A stretch of 64,000 nt of DNA, taken from positions 186,001-250,000 of the forward strand of contig NZ_SMOK01000003.1 in NCBI RefSeq assembly GCF_004353925.1, read 5' to 3'. Shown here piece by piece: positions 42,793 through 56,559 of this stretch; the first letter of the stretch is position 1; every line of letters begins with the position of its first letter. The notes under the pieces were generated by a model. It saw only the letters and a list, made by a program, of their open reading frames with translations. It made no database searches and was not told the origin of the DNA. The DNA is from Pseudomonas sp. H9 (GTDB lineage: Bacteria; Pseudomonadota; Gammaproteobacteria; Pseudomonadales; Pseudomonadaceae). The position numbers were made by a program, and so were the translations under genes.

Positions 42793-44153
42793 CCATCACT
42801 TCCTTCGGCCCGGCCAACCGCATTGCCCGTGCGGCCGAAACGCACCCGCTGACCTGGCGCCTGCGCGACGACGGCGAGCCGATCTGGCTGGACGAATACC
42901 AGGCCAAAGACGGCTACAGTGCCGCCCGCAAGGCGCTGGCGCAGATGTCGCAAGACGACATCGTCCAGACGGTAAAAGATTCCGGCCTCAAGGGTCGTGG
43001 CGGTGCGGGCTTCCCCACCGGCGTCAAATGGGGCCTGATGCCCAAAGACGAATCCATGAACATCCGCTACCTGCTGTGCAACGCGGACGAAATGGAACCT
43101 AACACCTGGAAAGACCGTATGCTGATGGAGCAACAGCCCCATCTGCTGGTCGAAGGCATGCTGATCAGTGCCCGCGCACTGAAAGCCTACCGCGGCTACA
43201 TCTTCCTGCGTGGCGAATACACCACCGCAGCGAAGAACCTCAACCGTGCCATCGATGAAGCCAAGGCCGCAGGCCTTTTGGGCAAGAACATCCTCGGCAG
43301 CGGTTTTGATTTCGAGCTGTTCGTGCACACCGGAGCCGGACGCTACATCTGCGGTGAAGAAACCGCACTGATCAACTCCCTCGAAGGCCGCCGCGCCAAC
43401 CCGCGCTCCAAGCCGCCCTTCCCCGCTGCTGTTGGCGTCTGGGGCAAACCGACTTGCGTGAACAACGTCGAGACCCTGTGCAACGTGCCAGCCATCGTTG
43501 GCAACGGCGTTGACTGGTACAAGTCGCTGGCCCGCGAAGGCTCCGAAGACCATGGCACCAAGCTGATGGGCTTCTCCGGCAAGGTCAAGAACCCGGGCCT
43601 GTGGGAACTGCCGTTCGGCGTCACCGCCCGCGAGCTGTTCGAAGACTACGCCGGTGGCATGCGCGACGGTTTCAAACTCAAGTGCTGGCAGCCTGGTGGC
43701 GCCGGTACCGGTTTCCTGCTGCCTGAGCACCTCGACGCCCAGATGTATGCCGGCGGTATCGCCAAAGTCGGCACCCGTATGGGTACCGGCCTGGCCATGG
43801 CGGTCGACGACAGCATCAGCATGGTCTCTCTGCTGCGCAACATGGAAGAGTTCTTCGCCCGCGAGTCCTGCGGCTGGTGCACCCCATGCCGCGACGGCCT
43901 GCCTTGGAGCGTGAAAATGCTCCGTGCCCTGGAAAAGGGTCAAGGCAAGGCGGAAGACATCGAGACCCTGCTGGGCCTGGTCAACTTCCTCGGCCCTGGC
44001 CGCACCTTCTGCGCCCACGCACCGGGCGCCGTTGAGCCGCTGGGCAGTGCCATCAAGTATTTCCGTCCGGAGTTCGAGGCCGGCGTCGCACCTGTTACAG
44101 GTAGCGAAGCCCTGCGCCCGAACCTGGCCAAGCCGATTGTGGTCGGCGCATAA
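42789..44153 (+). CDS. nuoF: NADH-quinone oxidoreductase subunit F
   Basis: A 454-residue flavoprotein, the NADH entry site. FMN and NADH binding is seen in [15 protein letters not shown] (about 70) and [19 protein letters not shown] (about 185). The N3 [4Fe-4S] ligands are in [12 protein letters not shown] (about 360) and a later Cys in TFCAHAPG. The start ATG overlaps nuoE. A 131-base spacer with a hairpin follows, the longest gap after nuoB-nuoC. Confidence 0.97.
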   Translation: MTITSFGPANRIARAAETHPLTWRLRDDGEPIWLDEYQAKDGYSAARKALAQMSQDDIVQTVKDSGLKGRGGAGFPTGVKWGLMPKDESMNIRYLLCNADEMEPNTWKDRMLMEQQPHLLVEGMLISARALKAYRGYIFLRGEYTTAAKNLNRAIDEAKAAGLLGKNILGSGFDFELFVHTGAGRYICGEETALINSLEGRRANPRSKPPFPAAVGVWGKPTCVNNVETLCNVPAIVGNGVDWYKSLAREGSEDHGTKLMGFSGKVKNPGLWELPFGVTARELFEDYAGGMRDGFKLKCWQPGGAGTGFLLPEHLDAQMYAGGIAKVGTRMGTGLAMAVDDSISMVSLLRNMEEFFARESCGWCTPCRDGLPWSVKMLRALEKGQGKAEDIETLLGLVNFLGPGRTFCAHAPGAVEPLGSAIKYFRPEFEAGVAPVTGSEALRPNLAKPIVVGA

Positions 44154-44163
44154 CAAATGAAAC

Positions 44164-44185
44164 GCGGGTGGTCCGTGCCACCCGC
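44164..44185 (+). other. Intra-operon stem-loop between nuoF and nuoG
   Basis: GCGGGTGG / CCACCCGC with a six-base loop, starting ten bases after the nuoF stop and followed by no T-run. It may stabilise or process the upstream mRNA. Confidence 0.6.
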
Positions 44186-44284
44186 TGCCTCGACAGCTCG
44201 CCAGGTAGTCCCTGCGCGGGCTGCAGGCACACAGATTTCCATTAGCCACGCCCGCAGACGCGGGCCAACGAAGAACTTTGAACC

Positions 44285-46999
44285 ATGGCCACTATCCACG
44301 TAGACGGCAAAGCGCTCGAAGTCAACGGTGCAGACAACCTGTTACAGGCGTGTCTGTCGCTCGGCCTCGACATTCCTTATTTTTGCTGGCACCCGGCGCT
44401 CGGTAGCGTCGGCGCCTGCCGCCAGTGTGCAGTCAAGCAGTACACCGACGAGAACGACACCCGTGGTCGTATCGTCATGTCGTGCATGACCCCTGCCTCT
44501 GACGGCACCTGGATTTCCATCGACGACGACGAGTCCAAGGCGTTTCGCGCCAGCGTCGTCGAATGGCTGATGACCAACCACCCGCACGACTGCCCGGTCT
44601 GTGAGGAAGGCGGTCACTGCCACCTGCAAGACATGACGGTAATGACCGGCCACAACGAGCGCCGCTACCGCTTCACCAAGCGTACCCACCAGAATCAGGA
44701 GCTCGGCCCGTTCATCGCTCACGAGATGAACCGCTGCATCGCCTGCTACCGCTGCGTGCGTTACTACAAAGACTACGCCGGTGGTACCGACCTGGGCGTG
44801 TACGGCGCTCACGACAACGTCTACTTCGGTCGCGTGGAAGACGGCGCGCTGGAGAGCGAGTTCTCCGGTAACCTCACCGAGGTCTGCCCGACCGGTGTGT
44901 TCACCGACAAAACCCACTCCGAGCGCTACAACCGTAAGTGGGACATGCAGTTCGCCCCGAGCATCTGCCATGGTTGCTCCAGCGGCTGCAACATCAGCCC
45001 GGGCGAGCGTTACGGTGAACTGCGTCGCATCGAAAACCGCTACAACGGTTCGGTCAACCAGTACTTCCTCTGCGACCGTGGCCGTTTTGGCTATGGCTAC
45101 GTCAACCGCGAAGACCGTCCACGTCAGCCGCTGCTGGCAGACGGCACCAAGTTGAGCCTGGATGCTGCGCTGGACAAAGCCGCCGACATGCTGCGTGGTC
45201 GCAACATCGTTGGTATCGGTTCGCCACGCGCCAGCCTGGAAAGCAACTACGGCCTGCGCGAGCTGGTCGGTGCCGAGTACTTCTACTCGGGTATGGAAGC
45301 CGGTGAGCTGGAGCGCGTGCGCCTGGCCCTGCAGGTGCTGAACAACAGCCCGCTGCCGGTCCCTACCCTGCGCGACATGGAAGACCATGACGCGGTGTTC
45401 GTCCTCGGTGAAGACCTGACCCAGACCGCCGCCCGTGTCGCCCTGGCACTGCGTCAGTCGGTCAAGGGCAAAGCTGAAGCCATGGCCGATGCCATGCGCG
45501 TTCAACCTTGGCTCGACGCGGCGGTGAAAAACATCGGCCAACACGCCATGTACCCGCTGTTCATTGCCAGCCTGGCCGAAACCAAGCTTGATGACGTTGC
45601 TGAAGAATGCGTTCACGCAGCACCGGACGATCTGGCCCGTATCGGCTTCGCCGTGGCTCACGCCATCGACCCAAGCGCTCCAGCCGTTGAAGGCTTGGAC
45701 GCCGAAGCCCTGGCCCTGGCCAAGCGCATTGCCGATGCCCTGGTTGCAGCCAACCGTCCGCTGGTGGTCGCTGGTACTTCGCTGGCCTCCACGGCGCTGA
45801 TCGAAGCCGCCGCCAACATCGCCAAAGCCCTGAAGCTGCGCGAGAAGAATGGCTCGCTGAGCCTGGTCGTTCCTGAGGCCAACAGCCTGGGTATGGCCAT
45901 GCTCGGTGGCGACTCCATCGACGCCGCGCTGGATGCTGTGATCAGTGGCAAGGCCGACGCCATCGTCGTCCTCGAAAACGACCTGTACAGCCGCGTGCCG
46001 GCCGCCAAGGTCGACGCTGCCCTGGCCGCCGCCAAAGTGGTGATCGTTGCCGACCACCAGAAGACCGCGACCGCCGAACGCGCGCACCTGGTTCTGCCAG
46101 CCGCTACCTTCGCCGAAGGTGATGGCACCCTGGTCAGCCAGGAAGGCCGTGCCCAGCGCTTCTTCCAGGTGTTCGACCCTACCTACCTGGACAGCAGCAT
46201 CCTGGTTCACGAAGGCTGGCGCTGGATGCACGCCCTGCGTGCGACCCTGCTCAACAAGCCGGTCGACTGGACCCAGCTGGACCACGTCACCAGCGCCTGC
46301 GCATCTGCCGCACCGCAGCTGGCGGGTATCGTCAACGCTGCGCCGTCCGCTTCGTTCCGTATCAAAGGCATGAAGATCGCGCGTGAGCCACTGCGTTACT
46401 CCGGTCGTACCGCCATGCGCGCCAACATCAGCGTGCACGAGCCGCGTACCCCGCAAGACAAAGACACCGCGTTCGCCTTCTCCATGGAAGGTTACTCGGG
46501 CACCGCAGAACCTCGTTCGCAAGTGCCTTTCGCCTGGTCTCCGGGCTGGAACTCGCCACAGGCGTGGAACAAGTTCCAGGACGAAGTGGGTGGCAGCCTG
46601 CGCGCTGGCGACCCTGGCACCCGCCTGATCGAAACCGAGGGCGACAAGCTGAACTGGTACTCCAGCGTACCGGCGGCCTTCTCCCCGGCCCGTGGCACCT
46701 GGCAAGCGGTACCGTTCTATCACCTGTTCGGCAGCGAAGAGAACTCCTCGCGCGCCGCGCCGGTACAAGAACGTATTCCGCAGGCCTACGTTGGCCTGGC
46801 CAAGTCCGAAGCCGACCGCCTGGGCGTCAACGATGGCGCGATGCTGAGCTTGAACGTAGCCGGCCAGACCCTGCGTCTGCCGCTGCGCATCAATGAAGAA
46901 CTGGGCGCAGGCCTGGTTGCCCTGCCCAAAGGCCTGGCCGGCATTCCGCCTGCCATCTTCGGTGCATCCGTCGAAGGCTTGCAGGAGGCAGCACAATGA
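44285..46999 (+). CDS. nuoG: NADH-quinone oxidoreductase subunit G
   Basis: A 904-residue iron-sulfur subunit. The N-terminal 2Fe-2S ferredoxin domain has CRQCAVKQ near residue 45. The N5 His-containing cluster motif is [17 protein letters not shown] (about 98-114). [14 protein letters not shown] (about 150) and [12 protein letters not shown] (about 225-237) hold further 4Fe-4S ligands, the latter the extra N7-type site. The remainder is the molybdopterin-enzyme-like fold without the cofactor. The stop overlaps the nuoH start. Confidence 0.97.
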   Translation: MATIHVDGKALEVNGADNLLQACLSLGLDIPYFCWHPALGSVGACRQCAVKQYTDENDTRGRIVMSCMTPASDGTWISIDDDESKAFRASVVEWLMTNHPHDCPVCEEGGHCHLQDMTVMTGHNERRYRFTKRTHQNQELGPFIAHEMNRCIACYRCVRYYKDYAGGTDLGVYGAHDNVYFGRVEDGALESEFSGNLTEVCPTGVFTDKTHSERYNRKWDMQFAPSICHGCSSGCNISPGERYGELRRIENRYNGSVNQYFLCDRGRFGYGYVNREDRPRQPLLADGTKLSLDAALDKAADMLRGRNIVGIGSPRASLESNYGLRELVGAEYFYSGMEAGELERVRLALQVLNNSPLPVPTLRDMEDHDAVFVLGEDLTQTAARVALALRQSVKGKAEAMADAMRVQPWLDAAVKNIGQHAMYPLFIASLAETKLDDVAEECVHAAPDDLARIGFAVAHAIDPSAPAVEGLDAEALALAKRIADALVAANRPLVVAGTSLASTALIEAAANIAKALKLREKNGSLSLVVPEANSLGMAMLGGDSIDAALDAVISGKADAIVVLENDLYSRVPAAKVDAALAAAKVVIVADHQKTATAERAHLVLPAATFAEGDGTLVSQEGRAQRFFQVFDPTYLDSSILVHEGWRWMHALRATLLNKPVDWTQLDHVTSACASAAPQLAGIVNAAPSASFRIKGMKIAREPLRYSGRTAMRANISVHEPRTPQDKDTAFAFSMEGYSGTAEPRSQVPFAWSPGWNSPQAWNKFQDEVGGSLRAGDPGTRLIETEGDKLNWYSSVPAAFSPARGTWQAVPFYHLFGSEENSSRAAPVQERIPQAYVGLAKSEADRLGVNDGAMLSLNVAGQTLRLPLRINEELGAGLVALPKGLAGIPPAIFGASVEGLQEAAQ

Positions 47000-48003
47000 C
47001 CTGGTTCACCCCTGAAGTGATCGAAGTGATCATCGCCGTCGTCAAAGCCATCGTCATCCTGTTGGCGGTGGTGGTCTGCGGCGCGCTGCTCAGCTTCGTC
47101 GAGCGCCGTCTGCTGGGCTGGTGGCAGGACCGTTATGGTCCGAACCGCGTGGGCCCGTTCGGGATGTTCCAGATCGCAGCCGACATGCTGAAGATGTTCT
47201 TCAAAGAAGACTGGAACCCACCCTTCGTCGACAAGATGATCTTCACCCTGGCGCCGGTCGTGGCCATGAGTGCCTTGCTGATCGCCTTCGTGATCATCCC
47301 GATCACCCCGACCTGGGGTGTCGCGGACCTGAACATCGGTGTGCTGTTCTTCTTCGCCATGGCTGGTCTGTCGGTGTATGCCGTACTGTTCGCCGGTTGG
47401 TCGTCGAACAACAAGTACGCCCTGCTCGGCAGCCTGCGCGCCTCGGCCCAGACCGTGTCGTACGAAGTGTTCATGGGCCTGGCGCTGATGGGTATCGTTG
47501 CCCAGGCAGGCTCGTTCAACATGCGCGACATCGTTGACTACCAGGCACAAAACCTGTGGTTCATCATTCCGCAGTTCTTCGGCTTCTGCACCTTCTTCAT
47601 CGCTGGCGTCGCCGTGACTCACCGTCACCCGTTCGACCAGCCGGAAGCGGAACAGGAACTGGCTGACGGTTACCACATTGAATATGCCGGTATGAAATGG
47701 GGCATGTTCTTCGTTGGTGAATACATCGGCATCATTCTGGTCTCGGCGCTGCTGGTTACCCTGTTCTTCGGCGGCTGGCACGGCCCATTTGGCCTGCTGC
47801 CACAGATCCCGTTCATCTGGTTCGCCCTGAAAACCGCGTTCTTCATCATGCTGTTCATCCTGCTGCGCGCCTCGATCCCGCGCCCACGCTATGACCAGGT
47901 GATGGACTTCGGCTGGAAGTTCTGCCTGCCGCTGACCCTGATCAATTTGCTGGTGACCGCTGCGCTCGTGCTCTACAACGCGCCAGCTGTTGCGGCCCAG
48001 TGA
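46996..48003 (+). CDS. nuoH: NADH-quinone oxidoreductase subunit H
   Basis: A 335-residue membrane subunit with eight spans that helps form the quinone chamber. [25 protein letters not shown] (about 35-58) and the loop [33 protein letters not shown] (about 215-245) with its conserved acidic residues are diagnostic. The start overlaps nuoG (ATGA). GGAGGC in the end of nuoG gives the ribosome site. Confidence 0.97.
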   Translation: MTWFTPEVIEVIIAVVKAIVILLAVVVCGALLSFVERRLLGWWQDRYGPNRVGPFGMFQIAADMLKMFFKEDWNPPFVDKMIFTLAPVVAMSALLIAFVIIPITPTWGVADLNIGVLFFFAMAGLSVYAVLFAGWSSNNKYALLGSLRASAQTVSYEVFMGLALMGIVAQAGSFNMRDIVDYQAQNLWFIIPQFFGFCTFFIAGVAVTHRHPFDQPEAEQELADGYHIEYAGMKWGMFFVGEYIGIILVSALLVTLFFGGWHGPFGLLPQIPFIWFALKTAFFIMLFILLRASIPRPRYDQVMDFGWKFCLPLTLINLLVTAALVLYNAPAVAAQ

Positions 48004-48014
48004 GGATTTGACCC

Positions 48015-48563
48015 ATGTTCAAATATATTGGCGACATCGTTAAGGGCACTGGCACCCAGCTGCGCAGCCTGGTGATGGTGTTCTCCCACGGTTTCCGCAA
48101 ACGTGACACCCTGCAGTACCCCGAAGAGCCGGTCTACCTGCCGCCACGCTACCGTGGCCGTATTGTCCTGACCCGCGATCCGGATGGCGAAGAGCGCTGT
48201 GTAGCGTGCAACCTGTGTGCCGTGGCCTGCCCGGTGGGTTGCATCTCGCTGCAGAAAGCCGAAACAGAAGACGGTCGTTGGTACCCGGAGTTCTTCCGCA
48301 TCAACTTCTCCCGTTGCATTTTCTGCGGCCTCTGCGAGGAAGCCTGCCCGACCACCGCAATCCAGCTGACGCCGGATTTCGAAATGGCCGAGTTCAAACG
48401 TCAGGACCTGGTGTACGAGAAAGAAGATCTGCTGATCTCCGGCCCCGGCAAGAACCCTGACTACAACTTCTACCGTGTTGCAGGTATGGCTGTTGCCGGC
48501 AAGCCGAAAGGCGCCGCGCAGAACGAAGCCGAGCCGATCAACGTGAAGAGCTTGCTCCCTTAA
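48015..48563 (+). CDS. nuoI: NADH-quinone oxidoreductase subunit I
   Basis: A 182-residue ferredoxin-like subunit carrying clusters N6a and N6b. The two ligand sets are [15 protein letters not shown] (about 58) and [13 protein letters not shown] (about 97). The short N-terminal helix ([15 protein letters not shown]) attaches it to the membrane arm. Eleven bases separate it from nuoH. Confidence 0.97.
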   Translation: MFKYIGDIVKGTGTQLRSLVMVFSHGFRKRDTLQYPEEPVYLPPRYRGRIVLTRDPDGEERCVACNLCAVACPVGCISLQKAETEDGRWYPEFFRINFSRCIFCGLCEEACPTTAIQLTPDFEMAEFKRQDLVYEKEDLLISGPGKNPDYNFYRVAGMAVAGKPKGAAQNEAEPINVKSLLP

Positions 48564-48572
48564 GGAAGAAAG

Positions 48573-49073
48573 ATGGAATTCGCTTTCTATTTCGCATCCG
48601 GTATCGCTGTGGTGTCCACCCTTCGGGTGATCACCAACACCAATCCCGTGCACGCCCTGCTCTACCTGATCATTTCGCTGATCTCCGTGGCGATGACCTT
48701 CTTCGCCCTCGGTGCGCCGTTCGCCGGTGTACTGGAAGTGATCGCCTACGCTGGCGCCATCATGGTGCTGTTCGTCTTCGTGGTGATGATGCTCAACCTG
48801 GGCCCGGCTTCGGTCGCCCAGGAACGCGGCTGGCTCAAGCCGGGTATCTGGCTGGGGCCGGTGGTCCTGGCTGCGCTGCTGCTGCTCGAACTGCTGTACG
48901 TTCTGTTCGGCAACCAGAGCGGCGCCGGTATCGGTCACACCACGGTCGACGCCAAGGCGGTCGGCATCAGCCTGTATGGCCCTTACCTGCTGGTGGTTGA
49001 ACTGGCCTCGATGCTGCTGCTCGCTGCAGCAGTGACGGCGTTCCACCTCGGCCGCAACGAGGCGAAGGAGTAA
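48573..49073 (+). CDS. nuoJ: NADH-quinone oxidoreductase subunit J
   Basis: A 166-residue membrane subunit with five spans. [23 protein letters not shown] (about 50-73) is the conserved third helix containing the pi-bulge region. AAGGAAGAAAG precedes the ATG. Located between nuoI and nuoK as in all 13-gene operons. Confidence 0.96.
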   Translation: MEFAFYFASGIAVVSTLRVITNTNPVHALLYLIISLISVAMTFFALGAPFAGVLEVIAYAGAIMVLFVFVVMMLNLGPASVAQERGWLKPGIWLGPVVLAALLLLELLYVLFGNQSGAGIGHTTVDAKAVGISLYGPYLLVVELASMLLLAAAVTAFHLGRNEAKE

Positions 49074-49077
49074 TAAC

Positions 49078-49382
49078 ATGCCTGCAATTCCTCTCGAGCA
49101 TGGCCTGGCAGTCGCCGGCATCCTGTTCTGCCTCGGCCTTGTTGGCCTGATGGTGCGCCGCAACATTCTGTTCGTGTTGATGAGCCTGGAAATCATGATG
49201 AACGCCTCGGCACTGGCGTTCATCGTTGCTGGTAGCCGTTGGGCACAGCCGGATGGGCAGATCATGTTCATCCTGGTGATCAGCCTGGCAGCCGCCGAGG
49301 CCAGTATCGGCCTGGCGATCCTGCTGCAACTGTATCGCCGCTTCCACACTCTCGACATCGATGCTGCCAGTGAGATGCGCGG

Positions 49383-49386
<4 letters not shown>
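49078..49386 (+). CDS. nuoK: NADH-quinone oxidoreductase subunit K
   Basis: A 102-residue subunit with three spans. The conserved Glu residues of the proton path are in [12 protein letters not shown] (about 36) and [12 protein letters not shown] (about 72). The stop overlaps the nuoL start. Length is exactly that of other NuoK. Confidence 0.97.
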
Positions 49387-51236
<1,850 letters not shown>

Positions 51237-51275
51237 TATGAACCTTGCGACTTTGCGAAAGGAATTGAGCCCGTC

Positions 51276-52808
51276 ATGATTTTGCCTTGGCTGATCCTGA
51301 TCCCCTTCATCGGCGGCCTGCTGTGCTGGCTGGGTGAGCGCTTCGGCGCCACCCTGCCGCGCTGGATTGCGCTGCTGACCATGTCCCTGCTGCTTGGTAT
51401 CGGCCTCTGGCTGTGGGCCAACGGGGACTACACCCTGGCCCCTGCACCGGGCGCTGCGCCTGAGTGGGCGGTCGAATTCAAAGTGCTGTGGATCGAGCGC
51501 TTCGGCATCAGCCTGCACCTGGCCCTCGACGGCCTGTCGCTGCTGATGATCCTGCTCACCGGCCTGCTCGGTGTGCTCTCGGTACTGTGTTCCTGGAAAG
51601 AGATCCAGCGTCACGTCGGCTTCTTCCACCTCAACTTGATGTGGATTCTGGGCGGCGTGGTCGGTGTGTTCCTGGCCCTGGACCTGTTCCTGTTCTTCTT
51701 CTTCTGGGAAATGATGCTGGTGCCGATGTATTTCCTCATCGCGCTCTGGGGTCACAGCTCCTCCGACGGCAAGAAGACCCGGATCTACGCAGCGACCAAG
51801 TTCTTCATCTTCACTCAGGCCAGCGGCCTGATCATGTTGGTGGCGATCCTGGGTCTGGTACTGGTCAACTACAGCAACACCGGTGTGATCACCTTCGACT
51901 ACACCCAGTTGCTCAAGGCTGAACTGCCTGCCGGCACCGAATACCTGCTGATGCTCGGCTTCTTCATCGCCTTCGCGGTCAAGCTGCCTGTCGTACCGTT
52001 CCACTCCTGGCTGCCGGACGCCCACGCCCAGGCACCAACCGCAGGTTCGGTTGACCTGGCGGGTATCTTGCTGAAAACCGCTGCCTACGGCCTGCTGCGT
52101 TTCGCCCTGCCGCTGTTCCCGAACGCCTCGGCCGAATTCGCGCCAATTGCCATGACCCTGGGTCTGATCGGGATCTTCTACGGTGCGTTCCTGGCCTTCG
52201 CGCAGACCGACATCAAGCGTCTGGTGGCGTTTTCCAGCGTTTCGCACATGGGCTTCGTGCTGATCGGTATCTACTCCGGCAGCCAGCAAGCCCTGCAAGG
52301 TGCGGTGATCCAGATGCTGGCGCACGGTCTGTCGGCGGCAGCACTCTTTATCCTCGCTGGCCAGCTGTACGAGCGCCTGCACACCCGTGACATGCGTGAA
52401 ATGGGTGGCCTGTGGCATCGCATCGCTTACCTGCCTGCCATCAGCCTGTTCTTCGCTGCAGCGTCCCTGGGCCTGCCGGGCACCGGTAACTTCGTTGGCG
52501 AATTCCTGATCCTGATCGGCAGCTTCGTGGCTTCGCCGTGGGTCACCGTGATCGCCACCTCCGGCCTGGTATTCGGTTCGGTGTACTCGCTGATCATGAT
52601 TCACCGTGCCTACTTTGGCCCTGCGAAGTCGGACGAAGTCCTGGCTGGCATGGACACCCGCGAACTGATCATGGTACTGGGCCTGGCTGGCCTGCTGATC
52701 TTGCTGGGCGTCTACCCGCAGCCGTTCCTGGACACTTCTGCCGCCACCATGAGCGGTGTGCAGCAGTGGATCGGCTCCGCTTTCACTCAACTCGCTTCGG
52801 CCCGGTAA
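51276..52808 (+). CDS. nuoM: NADH-quinone oxidoreductase subunit M
   Basis: A 510-residue antiporter-like subunit with 14 spans. [18 protein letters not shown] (about 145) carries the conserved Glu and [27 protein letters not shown] (about 232-258) the Lys of the half-channel. AAAGGA lies 11 bases before the ATG, and 39 bases separate it from nuoL. Confidence 0.97.
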   Translation: MILPWLILIPFIGGLLCWLGERFGATLPRWIALLTMSLLLGIGLWLWANGDYTLAPAPGAAPEWAVEFKVLWIERFGISLHLALDGLSLLMILLTGLLGVLSVLCSWKEIQRHVGFFHLNLMWILGGVVGVFLALDLFLFFFFWEMMLVPMYFLIALWGHSSSDGKKTRIYAATKFFIFTQASGLIMLVAILGLVLVNYSNTGVITFDYTQLLKAELPAGTEYLLMLGFFIAFAVKLPVVPFHSWLPDAHAQAPTAGSVDLAGILLKTAAYGLLRFALPLFPNASAEFAPIAMTLGLIGIFYGAFLAFAQTDIKRLVAFSSVSHMGFVLIGIYSGSQQALQGAVIQMLAHGLSAAALFILAGQLYERLHTRDMREMGGLWHRIAYLPAISLFFAAASLGLPGTGNFVGEFLILIGSFVASPWVTVIATSGLVFGSVYSLIMIHRAYFGPAKSDEVLAGMDTRELIMVLGLAGLLILLGVYPQPFLDTSAATMSGVQQWIGSAFTQLASAR

Positions 52809-52815
52809 GAGCGCT

Positions 52816-54285
52816 ATGGACCTGACGATTCAACACTTTATCGCGCTTGCGCCGCTGCTGATTACCACCATCACCGTTGTTGTGGTGATGCTGGCAATCG
52901 CATGGCGCCGCAACCACTCGCAAACCTTCCTGCTGTCGACCGTGGGCCTGAACCTGGCCCTGCTGTCGATCCTGCCGGTTCTGAAAGTTGTTCCACTGGC
53001 GGTCACCCCGCTGCTGACCATCGACAAGTTCGCCTGCCTGTACATGGCGCTGATCCTGGTTGCCACCCTGGCCTGCGTTACCCTCGCCCATGCATATCTG
53101 GGTGAAGGCGGCAAAGGCTACCCGGGCAACCGCGAAGAGCTGTACCTGCTGATCCTGATGGCTGCCCTGGGTGGCCTGGTTCTGGTCAGCGCGCAGCACC
53201 TGGCCGGTTTGTTCATCGGTCTGGAACTGCTCTCGGTACCGGTCTACGGCCTGGTCGCTTATGCCTTCTTCAACAAGCGTTCGCTGGAAGCCGGTATCAA
53301 GTACATGGTGCTGTCGGCTGCCGGTTCCGCGTTCCTGCTGTTCGGTATGGCCCTGCTGTACGCCGATGCTGGCAGCCTGAGCTTCGACGGTATCGGTAAA
53401 GCCCTGGCGACCACCAGCATGCCAAGCCTGCTGGCACAACTGGGCCTGGGCATGATGCTGGTCGGCCTGGCATTCAAACTGTCGCTGGTTCCGTTCCACC
53501 TGTGGACTCCAGACGTTTACGAAGGTGCTCCGGCGCCGGTCGCTGCCTTCCTGGCCACCGCCAGCAAGGTTGCCGTGTTCGCTGTCGTGGTACGCCTGTT
53601 CATGCTCTCGCCTGCGGCCAGCAGCGGTGTGCTGACTACCGTACTGTCGGTGATTGCAGTTGCCTCGATCCTGATCGGTAACCTGCTGGCACTGACCCAA
53701 AGCAACCTCAAGCGTCTGCTGGGTTACTCCTCGATCGCCCACTTCGGCTACCTGCTGATCGCCCTGGTGGCGAGCAAAGGCCTGGCCGTTGAAGCCATCG
53801 GCGTGTACCTGGTCACCTACGTGATCACCAGCCTCGGTGCGTTCGGTGTCATTACCCTGATGTCGTCGCCGTACAACGGCCGTGACGCTGATGCGCTGTA
53901 CGAGTACCGCGGCCTGTTCTGGCGCCGCCCGTACCTGACTGCGGTACTGACCGTGATGATGCTGTCGCTGGCCGGTATCCCGCTGACTGCTGGCTTCATC
54001 GGTAAGTTCTACATCATCGCCACCGGCGTTGAGTCGCAACTGTGGTGGCTGGTCGGTGCACTGGTGATTGGTAGCGCCATCGGCGTGTTCTACTACCTGC
54101 GCGTCATGGTTACCCTGTACCTGATCGAGCCAAACCTGCGTCGTCACGATGCCCCGCTGAACTGGGAACAGCGCACCGGCGGCGTCATGCTGCTGGCCAT
54201 CGCCATCCTGGCCTTCGTGCTGGGTGTGTACCCGCAGCCGTTGCTGGACATGGTTCAACATGCCGGCCTGCAACTGATCGGCTGA
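52816..54285 (+). CDS. nuoN: NADH-quinone oxidoreductase subunit N
   Basis: A 489-residue antiporter-like subunit, last of the operon. [15 protein letters not shown] (about 135) and [32 protein letters not shown] (about 219-250) match the family. The start [15 protein letters not shown] at 52816 is preferred over an in-frame ATG at 52756 that lies inside nuoM. A strong terminator follows. Confidence 0.97.
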   Translation: MDLTIQHFIALAPLLITTITVVVVMLAIAWRRNHSQTFLLSTVGLNLALLSILPVLKVVPLAVTPLLTIDKFACLYMALILVATLACVTLAHAYLGEGGKGYPGNREELYLLILMAALGGLVLVSAQHLAGLFIGLELLSVPVYGLVAYAFFNKRSLEAGIKYMVLSAAGSAFLLFGMALLYADAGSLSFDGIGKALATTSMPSLLAQLGLGMMLVGLAFKLSLVPFHLWTPDVYEGAPAPVAAFLATASKVAVFAVVVRLFMLSPAASSGVLTTVLSVIAVASILIGNLLALTQSNLKRLLGYSSIAHFGYLLIALVASKGLAVEAIGVYLVTYVITSLGAFGVITLMSSPYNGRDADALYEYRGLFWRRPYLTAVLTVMMLSLAGIPLTAGFIGKFYIIATGVESQLWWLVGALVIGSAIGVFYYLRVMVTLYLIEPNLRRHDAPLNWEQRTGGVMLLAIAILAFVLGVYPQPLLDMVQHAGLQLIG

Positions 54286-54301
54286 TCGACCTAGCAGTAA
54301 C

Positions 54302-54333
54302 AAACACCCCGCTTCGGCGGGGTGTTTTGTTTC
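54302..54333 (+). terminator. Terminator of the nuo operon
   Basis: ACACCCCGC / GCGGGGTGT stem with TTCG tetraloop, T-rich tail. Confidence 0.9.
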
Positions 54334-54342
54334 TACCTCCTG

Positions 54343-54413
54343 CTAGGAGCGGGCTTGCCCCGCGATAGCAATCTATCTGACAGACCGCTATCGCGGGGCA
54401 AGCCCGCTCCCAC
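54343..54413. repeat. REP pair, long-spacer type
   Basis: Outward-facing REP copies with an inner spacer containing CTGACAGACCGC, as in the pair at 38122. Follows the nuo terminator and ends 80 bases before the TonB receptor start. Confidence 0.88.
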
Positions 54414-54492
54414 AGGCAGTACATATCCGTGGGTGTGCTTCGTCTGATAGTTGCGACGTCTGATACCCGCTCTCAGTTTCGGAACCCCATTG

Positions 54493-56559
54493 ATGCGCCC
54501 CACCCTCCCCCGTTCTTCCCTCGCCCTGCTGATTTCCTGCGCGGCGTCCGTTCAGGCCAGCGACAGTATTGAACTGAGCCAAGTCCTGATTCAGGAACAG
54601 GAGCAAAGCGAGCTGCAAGACGCCCGCGAGCGCCTGAATCAGGTGCCTGGCGGCACCAACCTGGTAGACATGCAGCGGGTTGAACAAGGTCGGGTCGCCA
54701 GCAACCAGGACGTACTCGCCTACCAGCCGGGTGTCTTCGCCCAGTCAGCCGGTAACGATGGGATCAAATTGTCGATTCGCGGCTCTGGTATCAACCGCGC
54801 ACCCGGCGCCCACGGCTCAGGCGTGTACACGATGTTTGACGGTCTGCCGTTGACCGGCCCGGGTGGTACGCCTTATGAGCTGTTCGAGCCGCTGTGGCTG
54901 AGCCGGGCCGAGGTGCTGCGTGGCGCCAACGGTTTTGACCGAGGCGCGCTGGCCCTGGGCGGCGCCATCGATTACATCACCCATACCGGTTATGACGCCG
55001 CACCGTTGCAGGTGCGGTACGAGCTAGGCAGCCGCGGCTATGCCAAGCGCCAGATCAGCTCGGGCCAAGTGCTGGGTGATCTGGACTACTACGTGGCCCT
55101 CACCGACTCGGAGTACGACGGCTATCAGGAACACAGCAGCGGCAGTAGCAAGGGCATCGCTGCCAACGTCGGCTATCGCTTTAGCCCCGCGCTGGAAACT
55201 CGTTTCTACCTGCGTTATCGGGAAACCGAGAATGAGCTGGCCGGGCGCCTGACCAAAGAGCAGATCAAACACGATCCACGCGCGGCCAACCCGTTGTACG
55301 TGAGTCGTGATGACAGCCGCCCTCAACCGGGCAGTACCTGGGTGGGCAACAAAACCACTTTCTACCTGGATGATGATGCCCGCCTGGAAGCCGGACTGGT
55401 CTACCACGACTACCCGATGGACTTGCGCGAAGGCCCGATGCGTCTGAAGGTTGCCTATACCGACGTCAGTGGGACCCTGAACTACCTGCGTAGAGATATG
55501 CTGTTCGGACACGAGAGTAAGACAACCATCGGCTGGCGGACCACCAAGCACCTGCCCAACAGCGGTGCTTCACAGTTTGCTCGGGTCGATGACATCACAG
55601 GTGCCCGGACCCGAGACTTCAGCTACCAAGGCTCGGACAACGTGGTACACATCGGCAATGACCTCGAGCTAGTTCCAGACCTGTGGCTAACCAGCGGCCT
55701 GGCGATGATTTACACCCGCCGCGAAAGCGACGTGAGCTACCCGGCCAACGGCGGCAAAGTCAGCCAGCACGACTGGGACTACGCCCCGCGCCTGGGCCTG
55801 CGTTACGATATCAACCCTCAGTTGCAGGTCTATGGCAACCTGAGCCGCTCAGTGGAGCCACCGCACCCATGGTCGCTGATCTGGAGTTCACCACGGGTTA
55901 ATGGTCAGCAAATCCAGCCCATCGAAATGCAGAACCAGACCGCCACCACCCTTGAGCTGGGCGCACGGGGTGATTCGCTGATCGGCCGCTGGGACCTGGC
56001 CTGGTACTACTCGGACGTACGCCACGAACTGCTGGCGGTGGAGATCGTACCCGATCAGCCTGCCGCTGAATTCAATGCCAGCCCTACTGTGCATCAGGGT
56101 GTCGAGGCCGGACTGGACAGCTTGCTGTGGGAACGCGCAACGGTCGGCAAACTGTCTTTGCGGCAGGCCTACACCTTCAGCGACTTTCACTATCGCGACG
56201 ACGATACCTTCGGCGACAACCGCCTACCCGGCATTCCGATGCATTATTACCAGGCCGAACTGCGCTTCGACCTGCCAAGTGGCTTTTTCGCCGGGATCAA
56301 TACGCAGATGGCGTCCAAGGTTCAGGTCGATTACGCCAACAGTTACCCGGCAGACGCCTATGCCCTGTTCGGTGCCACCCTGGGTTACAACTCACCAAAA
56401 CAGGACTGGCAAACCTGGCTCGACCTGCGCAACCTGACCAACAAGCGCTACGCCGCTACGGTGACACCCGCCTATAACGACAACGGCAAGGACAATGCCC
56501 GCTCAACCCCAGGTGAAGGCTTTGGTGTGTATGCCGGGGTTTCCTACAGCTTCCGCTAA
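54493..56559 (+). CDS. TonB-dependent outer-membrane receptor
   Basis: A 688-residue receptor. The signal peptide ends near residue 21 (SCAASVQA). A plausible TonB box is DSIELSQVLI just after it. The plug domain (about 45-160) includes QDVLAYQPGVFAQSAGNDG and KLSIRGSGI; the 22-strand barrel ends with GFGVYAGVSYSFR, with C-terminal Phe-Arg. There is no N-terminal signalling domain, so it is not a FecA-type transducer. The substrate (siderophore, citrate-like chelate or other) cannot be told. No Fur box is visible in the 80 bases upstream. The stop codon overlaps that of the convergent gene. Confidence 0.85.
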   Translation: MRPTLPRSSLALLISCAASVQASDSIELSQVLIQEQEQSELQDARERLNQVPGGTNLVDMQRVEQGRVASNQDVLAYQPGVFAQSAGNDGIKLSIRGSGINRAPGAHGSGVYTMFDGLPLTGPGGTPYELFEPLWLSRAEVLRGANGFDRGALALGGAIDYITHTGYDAAPLQVRYELGSRGYAKRQISSGQVLGDLDYYVALTDSEYDGYQEHSSGSSKGIAANVGYRFSPALETRFYLRYRETENELAGRLTKEQIKHDPRAANPLYVSRDDSRPQPGSTWVGNKTTFYLDDDARLEAGLVYHDYPMDLREGPMRLKVAYTDVSGTLNYLRRDMLFGHESKTTIGWRTTKHLPNSGASQFARVDDITGARTRDFSYQGSDNVVHIGNDLELVPDLWLTSGLAMIYTRRESDVSYPANGGKVSQHDWDYAPRLGLRYDINPQLQVYGNLSRSVEPPHPWSLIWSSPRVNGQQIQPIEMQNQTATTLELGARGDSLIGRWDLAWYYSDVRHELLAVEIVPDQPAAEFNASPTVHQGVEAGLDSLLWERATVGKLSLRQAYTFSDFHYRDDDTFGDNRLPGIPMHYYQAELRFDLPSGFFAGINTQMASKVQVDYANSYPADAYALFGATLGYNSPKQDWQTWLDLRNLTNKRYAATVTPAYNDNGKDNARSTPGEGFGVYAGVSYSFR

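Noticed and set aside
44342..46996. Minus-strand open frame opposite nuoG (884 codons)
   Set aside because: Shadow of nuoG; no domain or start signal, and composition is atypical for a protein.
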